NCBI GenBank assembly: GCA_021160685.1
Contig: JAGHCC010000170.1
Coordinates: 1-7,574 of the forward strand
Reading direction: 5' to 3'
DNA: 7,574 bases
Source of the DNA: Desulfobulbaceae bacterium
GTDB taxonomy: Bacteria > Desulfobacterota > Desulfobulbia > Desulfobulbales > SURF-16
Shown piece by piece: positions 6,373-7,574 of the stretch (position 1 is the first letter of the stretch; each line of letters begins with the position of its first letter). A program made the translations under genes and the position numbers. The notes beneath the pieces were generated by a model. The model saw only the letters and a list, made by a program, of their open reading frames with translations. It ran no database searches and was not told the origin of the DNA.

Positions 6373-7574
6373 ATGGAGGAAATCAAAGCCACGGTTATCG
6401 GTTATTACCACTATCGTCCGATCTACCTGCGGGATGTGGCCACGGTTGAAGACGCCTATAAACCGATGAAACTCAATGGCTGGGGTGATGGGAAACAGGC
6501 CATTGTCCTGCTGTTGCAGAAGCAGACCGGTAAAAATACAGTGGAAGTCAGCCGGATGGTCAAGGAAAGGCTGGTCCGTATTCAGTCCCATCTGCCTGCC
6601 GATGTGAAAATCAATATTGTTCTGGACAACGCTGAGGACATCATCAGTTCCATCAGGAATCTGCGACTGTCGCTATACTGGGGTATTGTACTGGTGATTC
6701 TGGTAACCCTGGTTTTTCTGCGCCGTTTCCGGGCCTCGCTGATCATTGCTTTAGCTATTCCCGGTTCCCTGGTAATTTCATTCATATTTCTTTATCTGTT
6801 TGGTTATACCATTAATCTGGTTTCGTTGATGTCTCTGGCTATCGCTTCGGGGATGGTGGTTGATAACGGCGTGGTGGTGCTGGAAAATATTATCCGCCAC
6901 CGTGAACAGGGAGAATCACCGGTTGAAGCCGCGGTATCCGGGGCCGGAGAAATGGGTCTGGCGATTACCGCTTCAACCATGACCACCGTGGTGGTTTTCG
7001 TCCCCTTGATGTTTCTTACCGGGCTGGCCGGGATCATGTTTAAACAGCTTGGTTTTGTTATCGTTATAACCCTTCTGGCCTCCCTGTTCACCGCCCTCAG
7101 CCTGACGCCCATGCTGTCTTCCCGCTGGATCAGGAGGGACAGTGAGAATGGTGGTGGCCGAATGGCGATCTTTTACCGCTGGAGTGAAAAGGGTTTTCAG
7201 CTGCTGGAGGATGGTTATGGCAGTCTGCTTGGTTGGTCCCTGGGGCATCGAAAAACAGTTTTTTTGCTGGCGGTTGCTGTTTTTGTCAGCAGCCTTTCCC
7301 TGATTCCTTTTTTGTCTACTTCTTTTTTTCCGGTGGTGGATTCCGGGGCCATGAGTATTGATCTGCGGCTGGCGGAAGGAACCAGGATCGAGGAAACCAG
7401 CCAGGCTGTCGGTTCAATCCTCAAGGATATTAATACCATTGTCAAGCCGGAAGAATTCCGCCACTCATATGCCTTTAACGGCCAGACGGAAACCGGCAAA
7501 GGGGTGGCCCTTGGTTTTGATGAAGGAGCCAATGTGGGGCAGGTGGGAGTAAAGCTGGTGGATCGCGATCAGCG

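Larger units (their letters stand above)
5668..7574 (+). pseudogene. RND multidrug efflux pump (AcrB-type), interrupted by an in-frame TGA; 3' end outside window
   Basis: Inner-membrane proton-driven pump of the AcrB/COG0841 type. About 635 codons are visible of a family length near 1,000-1,050. The start has AGGAG at 5655-5659 and overlaps the adaptor stop as ATGA. Visible parts are TM1 (about 10-30), NLDIFPDISPPVV (33-45), the porter-domain signature WPGASASDVETEVSKEIEDE (51-70), and DVATNDIRDKL (102-112). The frame then meets TGA at codon 231 (6358-6360) and continues unbroken, with TM2 from about 6667 and the TM4 relay GMVVDNGVVVLENI (Asp399, Asn400). TM5-TM6 follow to about 7130, then the second half starts (KTVFLLAVAVFVSSL, TSFFPVVDSG). 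The first part alone (230 residues) lacks everything after TM1 and part of the porter domain, so it would not be a pump. The simplest origin is one base change from a glycine codon GGA to TGA, or a sequencing error. Confidence 0.85.

Noticed and set aside
6358..6400. Selenocysteine insertion at the TGA
   Set aside because: RND pumps are not known selenoproteins, homologues have a non-cysteine residue here, and no convincing SECIS-like hairpin follows the UGA.
5920..6591. Minus-strand open frame of 223 residues spanning the TGA region
   Set aside because: Antisense to the RND gene, which shows conserved motifs on both sides; the long frame is a by-product of the sense codon use.
5668..7574. 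TGA read as glycine (altered genetic code)
   Set aside because: TetR, outer membrane factor and adaptor genes all end at TGA at the expected family length, with the next gene starting at or near each stop, so TGA is a stop in this organism.

Overview
The window looks like chromosomal DNA from a Gram-negative, probably proteobacterial organism. The evidence is a complete outer-membrane-factor / membrane-fusion-protein / RND efflux set with an outer-membrane signal peptide and clear Shine-Dalgarno sites. An anaerobic deltaproteobacterial (Desulfobacterota) source would fit the gene style, but that is an impression and not proven here. Complete genes end in normal TGA or TAA stops, so the genetic code appears standard.

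Left part, minus strand (1-2058). A single transcription direction carries a Fic-family AMP-transferase with an N-terminal DUF4172-type region and a C-terminal winged helix. Seven bases downstream begins a large ATP-dependent hydantoinase/5-oxoprolinase, of which the first 280 codons are visible before the window edge. Upstream of fic is a strong sigma70-like promoter (TTGTAT, 17 bp, TATAAT) threaded with three copies of an 11-bp box, TGAAGCGATTA, two direct and one inverted. This is the layout of a repressor operator, and the Fic protein's own winged helix is a natural candidate to bind it. The fic gene is AT-rich where counted, which suggests it was acquired separately from its neighbours.

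Middle (about 2059-2341). A spacer without a recognisable gene. It holds two inverted repeats and weak, mutually antisense open frames that may be the remains of a lost gene. The divergent plus-strand operon begins with a TTGACA-containing promoter at about 2342.

Right part, plus strand (2342-7574). A tightly packed efflux operon: a TetR-family regulator, a TolC-like outer membrane factor, a periplasmic membrane-fusion protein and an inner-membrane RND pump. Gaps or overlaps are +10, -8 and -4 bp. Together the last three would form a tripartite pump across the cell envelope, with the TetR protein sensing a ligand and controlling its own operon. The RND gene is interrupted by an in-frame TGA at codon 231, after which the same frame continues with perfect RND homology to the window edge. 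It is therefore a fresh pseudogene, a sequencing error or, much less likely, a recoded gene. The most notable points are this stop codon and the triple-box fic promoter.
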